NCBI GenBank assembly: GCA_963721005.1
Contig: CAVRHR010000009.1
Span: forward strand, 177,941 to 241,940
Source of the DNA: VAZQ01 sp963721005
Lineage (GTDB): Bacteria > Pseudomonadota > Alphaproteobacteria > Rhizobiales > Xanthobacteraceae
Direction of reading: 5' to 3'
Length of the DNA stretch: 64,000 nucleotides
In this document: positions 42,701 through 51,696 of the stretch, piece after piece
How the letters are laid out: the number at the start of each line of letters is the position of its first letter
How positions within the stretch are numbered: the first letter of the stretch is position 1
Notes under the pieces: model-generated
What the model was told of the DNA's origin: nothing
The model's database searches: none
Seen by the model: the letters and a program-made list of their open reading frames with translations, nothing else
Program-made: the position numbers and the translations under genes

Positions 42701-42994
42701 TCAGGTCAATCCCTCGATGATACGAACATCGCGAATTGCGGCGTTATCGAAGATCTTCAAGGCAGCTTGGTACGCTTCACCGTCGTGGGTCGCGATGGCC
42801 TGCGCAACGTCGTCGAACTCGATTATGACCACCCTCTGGGTAAGCCCCGCCTCATAGCACTTTACCGCGTTGCCGCGAGCAAGGAAGCGCCCGCCGCCGG
42901 CCTCGATCGCGGTCGCCGCTAATTTCGCATAAGCCGCCAAGGCATCGGGCTTGGAGATCGAGTGATAGACGCCCACCCAATAAGCTATACCCAT
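42701..42994 (-). CDS. DUF1330 family protein
   Basis: This 97-residue protein reads MGIAYWVGVYHSISKPDALA, then RVVIIEFDDVAQAIATHDGE and YQAALKIFDNAAIRDVRIIE, the ferredoxin-like dimeric alpha/beta-barrel pattern of DUF1330. GGAGG lies 5 nt before ATG 42994. Function of the family is largely unknown. Confidence 0.82.
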   Translation of the reverse strand: MGIAYWVGVYHSISKPDALAAYAKLAATAIEAGGGRFLARGNAVKCYEAGLTQRVVIIEFDDVAQAIATHDGEAYQAALKIFDNAAIRDVRIIEGLT

Positions 42995-43489
42995 GCATAC
43001 CTCCCGCCGCCCGGTCGCATCGCGAAGCAATCAGAGATGTTAGGCGGCTCCGCCCGCCCAGTGTCTGCTGGATATCGACGTTCAAGGAGTTCTCGCAATA
43101 GCAATCCACCGACGAGGGAGGTGGTGACGGCGACCGCGATCGGATACCGGATTCCGCTACACTGGCAGAAGCCAACTCTATCAGGGAAGGCTCGTTAGCA
43201 ATGGTTGGGCAGGGCGATCGGACGCGACACTAAGGCTGCCTGATCTGCCAAAGCCGACTCGGTTCCGAGGCGGTGCCGACACCCGGCCGTCGAACAGCAA
43301 ATGTAAACGAGAGCGGAAGCCCGGAAACCTTTCGGCAACTCATTCATTTCAACATTAAGTTAATCATACTGGCGTTTAGAGAGAAGGACTTGACGATATT
43401 TTGGCTTCCCTAATACCGCGGGATTAGACCTAGCCGGAAGGCAGCAAGCCATTTCGGCCGCCTCCAAGGCTCGCCACCCAGGGTACCGC
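42995..43489. other. Long AT-richer intergenic region before a GGDEF-EAL gene
   Basis: Almost 500 bp with no supported gene. The region is less GC-rich than its surroundings (for example ATTTCAACATTAAGTTAATC near 43350) and lies upstream of the split GGDEF-EAL gene. It probably holds that gene's promoter; I do not assign boxes. Confidence 0.5.
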
Positions 43490-44461
43490 GTGAACATCGC
43501 CACAGATCGAAAATCCTGGGTTCGCGCTCTCAACCAGGGCTCGACCTTTCTTGGGTTCGCGATGATCGCGCTTGTCTGGCTGGGTCTCGACTTTCACTTG
43601 AAGGCGGAGCTGGCGACCGTTCAAAGCGATGCGATCCAAAATGCGGGGAATCTCTCGCGCGCCTTCGAGGAACATCTGGTCAGAACGCTCAAAGATGTCG
43701 ACCACACGCTGCAGATCGTGCGGAACGCCTACGCGAGGAACCCCGCGACCTTCGATCTGGTGCGTTGGTCAAATGAGGAGCACGCCCTCGAAGGGCCGAC
43801 GATTCAAATCGCCATACTCGACTCCCATGGGCTCATCCAGCAGAGTACGGCCGGCCCGCAATCGACGGGAGTGGATGTCAGCGATCGAGAGCATTTTCGC
43901 GTACACATCGACGCGGCCGATGACAACCTCTTCATCAGCAAACCGCTGATTGGCCGCGCTACCGGAATGCCTTCCATTCAGCTGTCGCGCCGCATCGAGC
44001 TTCCGGATGGAGGTTTCGGTGGCGTCATTCTCGTTTCGTTGGATCCGAGCCATTTCACCCACTTCTACGATTCCATCAATATCGGCCGCGATGGAGCCAT
44101 CAGAGTGGTCGGAACTGATGGGATCGTCCGCGCGGTGGGAAGCGCGAAGGGTGTCGAGACCAAGTACCTTGGAGCCAGTCTGGGCAACAGCACATTGCTC
44201 GAGCGGGCTGGAACGGAGCCCTCGGGATGGTATTTTTCAGCTAGCACGAGAAATGACGGCATCAGGCGCTTGATATTCTATAGAGTTGTGGATCAGCTTC
44301 CTCTTATCGTGACGGTTGGACTCGGCGAAAAGGAGACGTTCGAAGGCGTGACTGCCAAAGAAAGTGCCTACCGTTTGGCTGCGGTGATCATAACGCTCTT
44401 GGTCCTTATCGTCATGGCGCTGAGCAGCCGCGATCGAATGCGAACTCGAGCGAACGAGTGA
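43490..44461 (+). CDS. Cache-type sensor part of split GGDEF-EAL protein
   Basis: A 323-residue membrane sensor: helix at about 20-37 (FLGFAMIALVWLGLDFHLK), periplasmic Cache domain (DHTLQIVRNAYARNPATF; STGVDVSDREHFRVH; RELPDGGFGGVIL-type strands) and a second helix (LAAVIITLLVLIVMALSSRD). It ends with a TGA in RANE-stop. The following frame continues as ELERTSEQLQLQARQDALTE at 44442. Removing the base at 44441 fuses both into one sensor cyclase/phosphodiesterase of about 755 aa. Confidence 0.75.
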   Translation: MNIATDRKSWVRALNQGSTFLGFAMIALVWLGLDFHLKAELATVQSDAIQNAGNLSRAFEEHLVRTLKDVDHTLQIVRNAYARNPATFDLVRWSNEEHALEGPTIQIAILDSHGLIQQSTAGPQSTGVDVSDREHFRVHIDAADDNLFISKPLIGRATGMPSIQLSRRIELPDGGFGGVILVSLDPSHFTHFYDSINIGRDGAIRVVGTDGIVRAVGSAKGVETKYLGASLGNSTLLERAGTEPSGWYFSASTRNDGIRRLIFYRVVDQLPLIVTVGLGEKETFEGVTAKESAYRLAAVIITLLVLIVMALSSRDRMRTRANE

Positions 44462-44465
44462 GCAA

Positions 44466-45758
44466 TTGCAGCTGCAAGCCCGGCAAGACGCTTTGACCGA
44501 GCTCCCGAACCGGCTTTTGTTTTTGGAGCGGCTCGAGCAAGCCGCCACGCGAGCCGGCAGTCCCGAGGATCGTTTTACTGTCCTCATGCTTGATCTCGAC
44601 CAATTCAAGACGATCAACGATACGCTTGGTCACGGATCCGGAGACGAGCTGCTCCGAACGGTCGCGCAGCGGCTTCGCTCTTGCACACAGCCGATGGATA
44701 CCGTAGCGAGGCTCGGCGGCGATGAATTTGCAATCTTGCACGTGTCCACAATGGATCAAAGGACGAGCGCCGTTGCGCTGGCATCTGAAGTCATCAACAC
44801 CCTATCGCGACCCTACAATCTTGATGGTCAAGAGGTGATCATCGGCACAAGCATCGGAATCGCGGTCGCGCCCGAACACGGAACTACCAGCGAGGGCCTG
44901 TTGGCAAGAGCGGACCTTGCTCTCTACCAATCAAAACTGGCGGCCCGCAATGATTTTTGTTTTTTTGAGACCAGCATGGAATCGAAGGCCCGACAACGTC
45001 GCGCAATCGAGAGCGACCTTCGACACGCCTTACGACGGAATGAATTCGAGTTGCATTACCAGCCGGTGGTCAGTATCGCGACGCGGGCATGTTCGGGCAT
45101 GGAGGCGCTGCTCCGGTGGAAGCGTCCCTCTGGAGAAATCGTGCCCCTGAGCGAATTCATTCCAATTGCGGAGGACGTTGGACTCATCTCGTCCATCGGC
45201 GAATGGGTGCTTCGGACGGCTTGCAGCGATGCTGTCGCTTGGCCGCCCGGCATTACCCTGGCGGTCAATCTTTCTCCGATCCAGTTTGGCAAAGGCGACC
45301 TGATAGATGTCGTGCTTGGGGCGCTGAGGGATTCCGGGCTGGCGCCGCACCGGCTGGAGCTTGAAATTACGGAGTCCGTTTTGCTGGAAGGCAGCGAAAA
45401 CAATATCAGAACTCTGACGAGCCTCAAGGCGCTTGGTGTCAATATCGTTCTGGACGACTTCGGGACCGGATACTCGTCTCTTACCTACCTTTCAATGTTC
45501 GCTTTCAGCAAAGTCAAGATTGATCAGTCATTCGTATCCGAGATGAGCGAACGACCAGACTGCGCCGCAATCGTTTGCTCGATTATCAATCTCGGCCGAA
45601 ACCTCAATATGACGACGGTGGCCGAGGGCGTCGAAACAGAGCTCCAGTTGACGATGTTGCTGGCAGCCGGTTGCTCGCACGCGCAAGGCTACCTGTTTAG
45701 CCGACCCGTTCCGGTTACTGAGCTTCGCTTCACCCACGAGCTCGATGTCGCTTCGTGA
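44466..45758 (+). CDS. GGDEF-EAL part of split protein
   Basis: A 430-residue GGDEF-EAL module. GGDEF is intact (RLGGDEFAIL), with FKTINDTLGHGSGDELLRTV before it. EAL is intact too (GMEALLRWKR; LELEITESVL; DDFGTGYSSL; KIDQSFVSEM; VAEGVETELQ). Both cyclic-di-GMP synthesis and hydrolysis are possible. The listed TTG start at 44466 is only the first in this frame; the coiled-coil linker to the sensor lies upstream in the same frame, from 44442. Confidence 0.8.
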   Translation: MQLQARQDALTELPNRLLFLERLEQAATRAGSPEDRFTVLMLDLDQFKTINDTLGHGSGDELLRTVAQRLRSCTQPMDTVARLGGDEFAILHVSTMDQRTSAVALASEVINTLSRPYNLDGQEVIIGTSIGIAVAPEHGTTSEGLLARADLALYQSKLAARNDFCFFETSMESKARQRRAIESDLRHALRRNEFELHYQPVVSIATRACSGMEALLRWKRPSGEIVPLSEFIPIAEDVGLISSIGEWVLRTACSDAVAWPPGITLAVNLSPIQFGKGDLIDVVLGALRDSGLAPHRLELEITESVLLEGSENNIRTLTSLKALGVNIVLDDFGTGYSSLTYLSMFAFSKVKIDQSFVSEMSERPDCAAIVCSIINLGRNLNMTTVAEGVETELQLTMLLAAGCSHAQGYLFSRPVPVTELRFTHELDVAS

Positions 45759-45775
45759 GTGACCTCCAAGCCAAC

Positions 45776-45801
45776 GCCGGAGCCCGCGAGCGGCTCCGGT
45801 G
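45776..45801 (+). other. GC hairpin after GGDEF-EAL gene
   Basis: Arms CCGGAGCC and GGCTCCGG flank a 6-7 nt loop 18 bp past the stop. No T run follows, so terminator function is uncertain. Confidence 0.35.
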
Positions 45802-45982
45802 AGGCCGATGCCGGCAACCGGGTCGCTTGTTTGCGGCGGCGCGATGGATGCAGGTTCAATGTCGCCTCGTGGCACGGAGAGACCCAGCGGCCGCGCCGAT
45901 CAATGTTCGCACTTCGGGCTGGATCCATGCGGGTCGAGAGATTCATTCACAGACCCGGAAAGCTGCAAAGGACGGAAGAGGG

Positions 45983-46369
45983 CTAGGATTTGCTCTCGTC
46001 GTAATAGTGGATCTCGAACAACATGCAGCCGCCCGCCGATTTGAACGGTCCGTGACGAACCCCGGGCGGCCGGCACGCATAGGTCGGAGCCTCAAACGAT
46101 TCGCCGCCCCCACCATATGCATCGTTGCCGACGATCAGGTCGCCCGAGACGAGATAGACCTCTTCCCAGTGATCATGCACAAACGGTGCGGTCGTGTAGA
46201 CGCCGGGCGCGAAACGCAGGAGCCGGGACCGGCTTCCGGTCTTGCCGCTCTCGTCGAGATCGCTCGCCAAGATTTTCTGTTGGATGCCGGCCGGATATCC
46301 GGGCGGGGTCGCCCAGCCGGCCGTCATGTCGACGCGTGTGAATTCGAGATGCGGCTTATTCATGGACAT
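45983..46369 (-). CDS. Cupin-domain protein
   Basis: The 128-residue protein is a single cupin: PFVHDHWEEVYLVSGDLIVG with the His-x-His…Glu metal triad, then a second motif PPGVRHGPFKSAGG. The metal site could support a dioxygenase or isomerase; no substrate is suggested. It lies downstream of pxpB and a truncated pxpC on the same strand. Starts at ATG 46369 or 46363 are both compatible with GGAGAC upstream. Confidence 0.82.
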   Translation of the reverse strand: MSMNKPHLEFTRVDMTAGWATPPGYPAGIQQKILASDLDESGKTGSRSRLLRFAPGVYTTAPFVHDHWEEVYLVSGDLIVGNDAYGGGGESFEAPTYACRPPGVRHGPFKSAGGCMLFEIHYYDESKS

Positions 46370-46448
46370 CCGTCTCCGGTTTGCAATTTCGTGTCGCCTC
46401 ACCCATCAATGGTCGGCCAGGTTATCCAGGAGGGCGTCGACGACACCA

Positions 46449-46586
46449 CTAATGAGGTAATGAGGTTGTGGTCGAATAGTAGGGGGCCGACATCGTCCCG
46501 ATCCCCAAATTCTGAAAGCCCGCGCGTCCGAGATCCTGGACCGTCGTCATCAATCCGGGCTTTAGAACGTGGAGAGTAGGCCTCAT
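46449..46586 (-). pseudogene. pxpC: Truncated 5-oxoprolinase subunit C
   Basis: Only the first 30 residues match PxpC (TLHVLKPGLMTTVQDLGRAG, then FQNLGI); the frame then ends after unrelated codons at 46449. Full-length PxpC is about 300 aa. The ATG overlaps the pxpB stop (ATGA), so a normal operon was truncated by a deletion here. Confidence 0.75.
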
Positions 46587-47341
46587 CCGGCCTCCCCGGT
46601 CCGTTCCGCGGCGCGTTCCTCCGGCTCGAGATCGAGCTCGCCGATGGCCGCCTTCGCGGCCAGCACCTCGTATTCGCGAAGCGAAATTGGCTGATAGATG
46701 ACATTGTCGCCGGGCGCCAGAAGGGTGTTCTCTCCGGCGCCAAATTTGTCGGAACCCCGCCACATCGCAACTGGCGATCGGCCGATCAGGTTCAATCCGG
46801 ACGGTGTTTCCCGGGGCATGATCAGCGACATCGCCATGGCGATCCCCAGCATACCGGCCGGGATCTTTTGGCGCGGCGAGACCAGGCGCGGCAGGACGAG
46901 CTCCGGCGGCACATCACCCATGTAGGCGAGGCCCGGCAGGAACCCCAGCATATACACGTGATAAGTAACGCCGGAATGCCGCTCGACCACCTGGGCGGGC
47001 GTCAGACCGGTGCGGGTGGCCACGTCATTGAGATCCGGCGCCATCTCGGGGTCGTAGCAGACCGGCAGGCGCCACCGCCGGCCGCCTCCCGGCACAGTCG
47101 CGAGCTCATGCACGATCCCGGCGACGTGGACCTCGAGGGCCCCTCGCGATAGTACCACAGGTTCGTAGAATACCGTCAGCGACCGGAAGGTCGGGATTGT
47201 CTCGATCAGCCCCGGGAGGTGCGATTCATCGAGCCGGCGGGCCAGCGCCAGCACGATCGCATTGAGCCCGCGATCGATACTTTCGCCGAATTCGACGACG
47301 ATCGCGGTATCGCCAGCCGTCAGTATGCGGTAATCGGCCAT
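46583..47341 (-). CDS. pxpB: 5-oxoprolinase subunit B (KipI-like)
   Basis: The 252-residue protein is intact: TAGDTAIVVEFGESIDRGLN, VERHSGVTYHVYMLGFLPGL, YMGDVPPELVLPRLVSPRQK and SGLNLIGRSPVAMWR. With PxpA and PxpC it would open 5-oxoproline using ATP. Here pxpC is truncated and pxpA is absent from the window, so the complex is probably non-functional unless copies exist elsewhere. Confidence 0.87.
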   Translation of the reverse strand: MADYRILTAGDTAIVVEFGESIDRGLNAIVLALARRLDESHLPGLIETIPTFRSLTVFYEPVVLSRGALEVHVAGIVHELATVPGGGRRWRLPVCYDPEMAPDLNDVATRTGLTPAQVVERHSGVTYHVYMLGFLPGLAYMGDVPPELVLPRLVSPRQKIPAGMLGIAMAMSLIMPRETPSGLNLIGRSPVAMWRGSDKFGAGENTLLAPGDNVIYQPISLREYEVLAAKAAIGELDLEPEERAAERTGEAG

Positions 47342-47525
47342 GCCGGCTCCGGCCTCTACCTGGGCAGCTCCGGGGCATTTGCAGCAGCCCCGTTTGCAGA
47401 AACCGAGTGGGTGAAAAATCCTCGCGGCACCGACGGGCCGTTGAGAGACGTGATGAGCTCGCGCTGCTTCATAAAGCCCTCCGCCATCCCGAGACCCAAA
47501 ACGATCCCGAGCTCAAGGCGACAAA

Positions 47526-48947
47526 CTACCAGTGGTGGCGCGCTGCAGCGCGGAGACCGCTGATTTGCCAATCGCCTTTCACATCGACGCATCCACTGCG
47601 GAGCGCGCGGACGTTGGCATCAGTGGGATGGAGGGCGGCTATGTTGGGAGGCGCCGCTGCGTGCCCTGATATTGCCTGGTGCTCCCGGACGAAGGACGCC
47701 AGCCGGGCGACGCCTTCGTCGATATCCTCCAACGGAACCGCACTGAAAGAAAGGCGGATCGCGCGGTAGCGCGCCGTCGAGAACGCGAAGAGCGACATAG
47801 GAGCGATGATCACACCTGCCGTGGCGGCGCACTCCTCGACCAGCGACATGGTGAACTCGAACGGCAGGTGGACCGTCACGAAGAACCCGCCTTCCGGTCT
47901 GTTCCAACGCACTCCCGGCGGCGCATGCGGGTCCTCCGAAAAGTGGCGCTCCATTGCCACGAGGAGCGCATCGCGCTTTTCGCGGTAATGCGCCGAGAGC
48001 ATCACAGCATGTGATCTCAGACTGTGATCATTCTCGATGAGCACGGAGGCGAGTGTGGCCTGCATCAACGGTGAAGTATTTATGGTCGTCAGGCTCTTGG
48101 CTTTAGACACGACCTGTGACAGGGGCACGGCCTTGCCGGCCAAGGATACCTCGACATCGCCGCCGAGAAAGCCGAGGCGCAGGCCGGGAAAGATCGTCTT
48201 CGAGTAGGATCCGAGCAGCACAACCTGCTTCGGATCGATAGCCTTGAGAAGCGGAAGTGGCTCGCTTTCGAAGCGCAGCATGCGGTAGGGCGTGTCCTCG
48301 AACAGCAACAGGTCATTGCGACGCGCCAAGACGCAGAGGCGCTGTCGGGTCGCCAGCGAGGTGGTGTAACCGCTGGGATTGTCGAAATCCGGAATGGTGT
48401 AGAGGGCGCGCGGGACCTTGCCCTGCTGGCGCAGATGCTGCATCACGACGGCGAGCTCTTCGAGATCCGGCCCTTCCGACCGGAGCCCGATCGGGACCAC
48501 CTCGATGCCCAGCAGCCGAGCGGCTGCCGTGATGCCCAGATAGACCGGCTCGGTTGCCAACAGCACGTCTCGCGGAGGCGTGAACAGTGTCAGCAAGAGG
48601 AGCAGCATCGCCTCCTGGCACCCGTTGGTTATGACCAACTGGTTCGGGTCAAGATCCAGCCCTTCGTCTTGCAGGAGCTGGCGCGCGACGTGATGATGTA
48701 CGATGCCGTTGGTCCGTCCGTACTGGGCGATTTCATTGAGCGCCTCTTCGGAGCAGATATCCGGTCGGCCGAGAATCGCTGGTGCATGCTTGCGCAACAG
48801 GTCCAAGCTCTTCTCCACGCCGAACAGCTCCGGCGAAGGTCGTCCGGGGGCGAAGGAGATGGCCTTTGGATAGCGGCCCACAACCTCGTTGAGAAAGGTC
48901 ATCGAGTTGAGGGTCGGCTCACTCATACGCTCAGAAATCTGTAGCAT
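47526..48947 (-). CDS. PLP-dependent aminotransferase (fold type I)
   Basis: A 473-residue class I/II aminotransferase-like enzyme: VITNGCQEAMLLLLLTL, TIPDFDNPSGYTTSLATRQR, PLP-binding K250 in GSYSKTIFPGLRLG and the substrate Arg region near IRLSFSAVPLEDI. The last 45 residues (after ASFVREHQAISG) do not match the family and look like an extension past a lost stop. No DNA-binding domain is present, unlike MocR regulators. Substrate is unknown. Confidence 0.85.
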   Translation of the reverse strand: MLQISERMSEPTLNSMTFLNEVVGRYPKAISFAPGRPSPELFGVEKSLDLLRKHAPAILGRPDICSEEALNEIAQYGRTNGIVHHHVARQLLQDEGLDLDPNQLVITNGCQEAMLLLLLTLFTPPRDVLLATEPVYLGITAAARLLGIEVVPIGLRSEGPDLEELAVVMQHLRQQGKVPRALYTIPDFDNPSGYTTSLATRQRLCVLARRNDLLLFEDTPYRMLRFESEPLPLLKAIDPKQVVLLGSYSKTIFPGLRLGFLGGDVEVSLAGKAVPLSQVVSKAKSLTTINTSPLMQATLASVLIENDHSLRSHAVMLSAHYREKRDALLVAMERHFSEDPHAPPGVRWNRPEGGFFVTVHLPFEFTMSLVEECAATAGVIIAPMSLFAFSTARYRAIRLSFSAVPLEDIDEGVARLASFVREHQAISGHAAAPPNIAALHPTDANVRALRSGCVDVKGDWQISGLRAAARHHW

Positions 48948-49527
48948 TCGTCTGACCTTCGTTCCTGCGATGCAAGCGTGCGAGAAGGTTCAATAGTCGT
49001 GCCTCGTCAAAACGCGAGCTCGGCAACAGCCGGACGCTGCAGCTCTTTGCCGAATCGCGCTGTCGCTTCCGAAGAAAAAACCGCTGGTGTGGCGCAAGGT
49101 CACGCTGCGCCATTTCAGGCGCAGAAGTCGCTGCCCAAGGGGCAAGGATGCAAGGGGAAATGACGATCCAAAGGCTGTAAGAGCGTGCAAAGTGCCCCCC
49201 CTCGTCGCGGAGGCATCATCTCGAAAATGGCCGAAATGTACTTGCACGGCCGGCCAACCTCCCCAAAACATCATAACCTCGATGGAGCGCACGTCATGCC
49301 AAAGATGAAGAAATAGTTAACGCTAAGTCCCACGCAAGTGGGGGCCCGCAGCCGCACGATATCGCCCGTATCGATCGTTCGAAATTTCTGCCCGTCGGCT
49401 CACCTGCGGTCAGTGTTTTCGCTTCCGCGGCCACTATCGCGGCGCGCGCAACCAGCGCCCACTCCCGTCGTTACAGCCGATCGCAATTGATCGGCGGCTT
49501 CGGCAGTCACTGCGTCAAGCTCGTCCG
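48948..49527. other. Intergenic region without supported gene
   Basis: About 580 bp. A 100-codon minus-strand frame (48990-49292) lacks ribosome site, signal and family features, so it was not called. The DNA near 49310-49400 is less GC-rich and includes a short inverted repeat CCCACGCAAGTGGG at about 49330. Confidence 0.45.
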
Positions 49528-50571
49528 TCACTGCGCCCGGACTGGAGGCGGAAGAAGCGGTATCGCCTCCCCGGTCGGCGCTGTTGAGTTTGTCTGGGCA
49601 GACTTTGGTGGCGCCCCTGGCAGCACCACGACGCGGGTTCCGACCTGGACCCGGCCGTAAAGGTCGGTGATGTCCTCATTGGTGAGTCGGATGCATCCAG
49701 ATGACACGAACGTCCCGATGGTCGAGGGCTGGTTTGTGCCGTGGATGCGGTAAAGCGTCTGGCCGAGATAGAGCGCACGTGCGCCAAGCGGGTTGCTTTC
49801 GCCGCCCGCCATGAAGCGCGGCAGATAGGGCTGTCGCTCGATCATTTCCGAAGGAGGATTCCAATCGGGCCATTCCGCCATCCGCGAAATGCGCTCGGTT
49901 CCTGTCCAAGTGAAGCCCTCGCGGCCGACACCGATGCCGTAGCGCATCGCTTTTCCGTTGCCGAGCATGAGATAGAGGTACGTGTGGGGTGTATCGATGA
50001 TGATCGTGCCGGCCGGCTCCTTGGCGGTGTAATCGACTATCGTTCGACGAAACTGCGGTGGTAACGCCTTGACCGGGCCTGTCTCCGGCTGATCCTCGAC
50101 CGGAAGGGCGGAAATCACGCCCTGCTGCTTGGGCCCGATTGTCGCCAGATGACGTCCGTCTTCCTGAGGAGCAATAGCCCCAGGCCCCCCGAGCGGCGGA
50201 TAACCATTCGGAAACGCCGAATCCGCCGACGGTGGGCTTGACGGCTGAGCCCGCGCCTCCAATTGAGGCCGTCTTGCCTGTCCAAAACCCGGATTGCCTG
50301 CTTGGCACTCCGCCACCAGCTGTGGACTGACTTTCGGCAATGGCCTGCGCGCCGACGGCGGTTGGGCACTTGCCTGCATGATGGGAATGATGCAGTGGAC
50401 CTGCAAGCCAATACCGTCCCGAGCGGCGCCTTGCGCGAAGCCGGCACTTTCACAGGCAAGCCTAATCTGCCTGCAGGGTTGCTGATTCTGCGCCTCTGCG
50501 GCGGTCACCGTTGCCGCCATTCCAAAAGCGAGCAGACCGAGTAAGCCAATTGGTCCTCGTACCCGGCGCAT
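49528..50571 (-). CDS. L,D-transpeptidase (YkuD/ErfK family)
   Basis: A 347-residue exported enzyme: signal (LLGLLAFGMAATVTAAEAQ), a long Pro/Gln-rich linker (residues 65-160), then the YkuD domain with H277 in YRIHGTNQP and catalytic C293 in FVSSGCIRLTNEDI. It makes 3-3 peptidoglycan cross-links or attaches proteins to the wall in the periplasm. The start opens the signal directly. Confidence 0.9.
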   Translation of the reverse strand: MRRVRGPIGLLGLLAFGMAATVTAAEAQNQQPCRQIRLACESAGFAQGAARDGIGLQVHCIIPIMQASAQPPSARRPLPKVSPQLVAECQAGNPGFGQARRPQLEARAQPSSPPSADSAFPNGYPPLGGPGAIAPQEDGRHLATIGPKQQGVISALPVEDQPETGPVKALPPQFRRTIVDYTAKEPAGTIIIDTPHTYLYLMLGNGKAMRYGIGVGREGFTWTGTERISRMAEWPDWNPPSEMIERQPYLPRFMAGGESNPLGARALYLGQTLYRIHGTNQPSTIGTFVSSGCIRLTNEDITDLYGRVQVGTRVVVLPGAPPKSAQTNSTAPTGEAIPLLPPPVRAQ

Positions 50572-51420
50572 AGCCTTCCCTCCCTATTGGATGGAAATCT
50601 GTCGGTGAATCGCGTTGATATTGTGATGTCGGCCCGTCGGGATTTTGCAATCCTTGCACGGTGGCGACATTGCCGCACCGGCTCTATCAGCCGATCGCGG
50701 GAGCGATTGGATAGTCGCAAAACATTCGTAGCATTTGCACGTTCGATGTTCCGCATGACTTTACGTGATCGTCATCACACAATAATCGATCGCGAGATGG
50801 TTGCTGGCGCGCGAGCCCTGACCCGGCCCCAACCTAACACCACACCCCGGGGTTCCCATAATAATCGGCACCCCCTTACCTTCATGCCGTTCGCTATGAC
50901 GACCGCCGGCATTGCCGCGGGCTGACATCAGCCCTGGCGCTCGGCTCGCTCACGTTGCGCAATTGCGCCGTCGGCGGATATTTAGGCCACGGGTTTTTCC
51001 ACGGGTCCGACTGGTATGTCGAGGCTTATTGGATCGGCCGCCCTCCGCAGCGATTGGGGCGCTTTCGCCAACTATTCCAAAGCCAGCGATTGGATTACGT
51101 TCGAGTGGGTTGCTCACTTTGTGCTTCGCGAACGCGAGTGACGCCCGGAGGAATTTAGCCAAACCGCAATCCTTCGATCGTACAAAGCGGCGCCAACCCG
51201 CTTGGTCCCGCAAAGCCGCTTTCGGCGAAAACGGGGTGATGGAGCCGGGGACGATCGAGCTGCCGACCTCGTCATTGCGAGGCAAGCCGGCGACCACAAG
51301 CGCATGTTAGAGATCAGCGCGTATCCTCAACGTGCGAGAAATCGTGCAAATTGCCAAAAACTCGCCCGGCGGCAATCTGTCGAAATGCCCAAAAGATTTT
51401 GATTTATCTGGATTTATTGC
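50572..51420. other. Long gene-poor region before tRNA-Thr with a decayed tRNA-like segment
   Basis: About 850 bp without a supported gene. At 51240-51280 a segment (TGGAGCCGGGGACGATCGAG, then CCGACCTCGTCATTGCGA) resembles the 3' half of a tRNA in a diverged form. Other frames here look like translated decayed DNA. It is consistent with an old insertion scar next to the intact tRNA. Confidence 0.45.
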
Positions 51421-51497
51421 TGGTGCCGCAAGAGGGATTTCGAACCCCCGACCCCGTCATTACGAATGACGTGCTCTACCAGCTGAGCTATTGCGGC
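51421..51497 (-). tRNA. tRNA-Thr(CGT), with one extra T-loop base
   Basis: Read on the minus strand: acceptor GCCGCAA pairs with TTGCGGC, D-arm AGCTCAGCTGGTAGAGC, anticodon loop TTCGTAA (anticodon CGT) and an encoded CCA. The T-arm reads GGGGG-TTCGAAAT-CCCTC, with eight loop nucleotides instead of seven; the att-like fragments at 31491 and 42107 have the normal seven. So either a real insertion impairs this tRNA or one base is a sequence error. Length 77 instead of 76. Confidence 0.9.
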
Positions 51498-51696
51498 GGA
51501 TTTCGCGGCTTCTGATATCGGCTGCGGCGCGGCTTGGCAAGAACGGGGGGAGGGGTGGCGCCGGAGAGGTCATGCCGGCAGCCGCAATCGCCGGCCTGTC
51601 GTGCCCCGCGAATGCCGGGTATCCAGCAATCGCAAGCGCCGATTTCATATTGAAAAATCGGTGGTTACCGGGTCGTCCGCCGTCACACGATGGCCC

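Noticed and set aside
48990..49292. 100-codon minus-strand frame
   Set aside because: No ribosome site, signal or family features; treated as intergenic.
50912..51310. Plus-strand frame ending near VMEPGTIELPTSS
   Set aside because: This peptide is what a tRNA-like sequence gives when translated; the DNA is better read as a decayed tRNA fragment.
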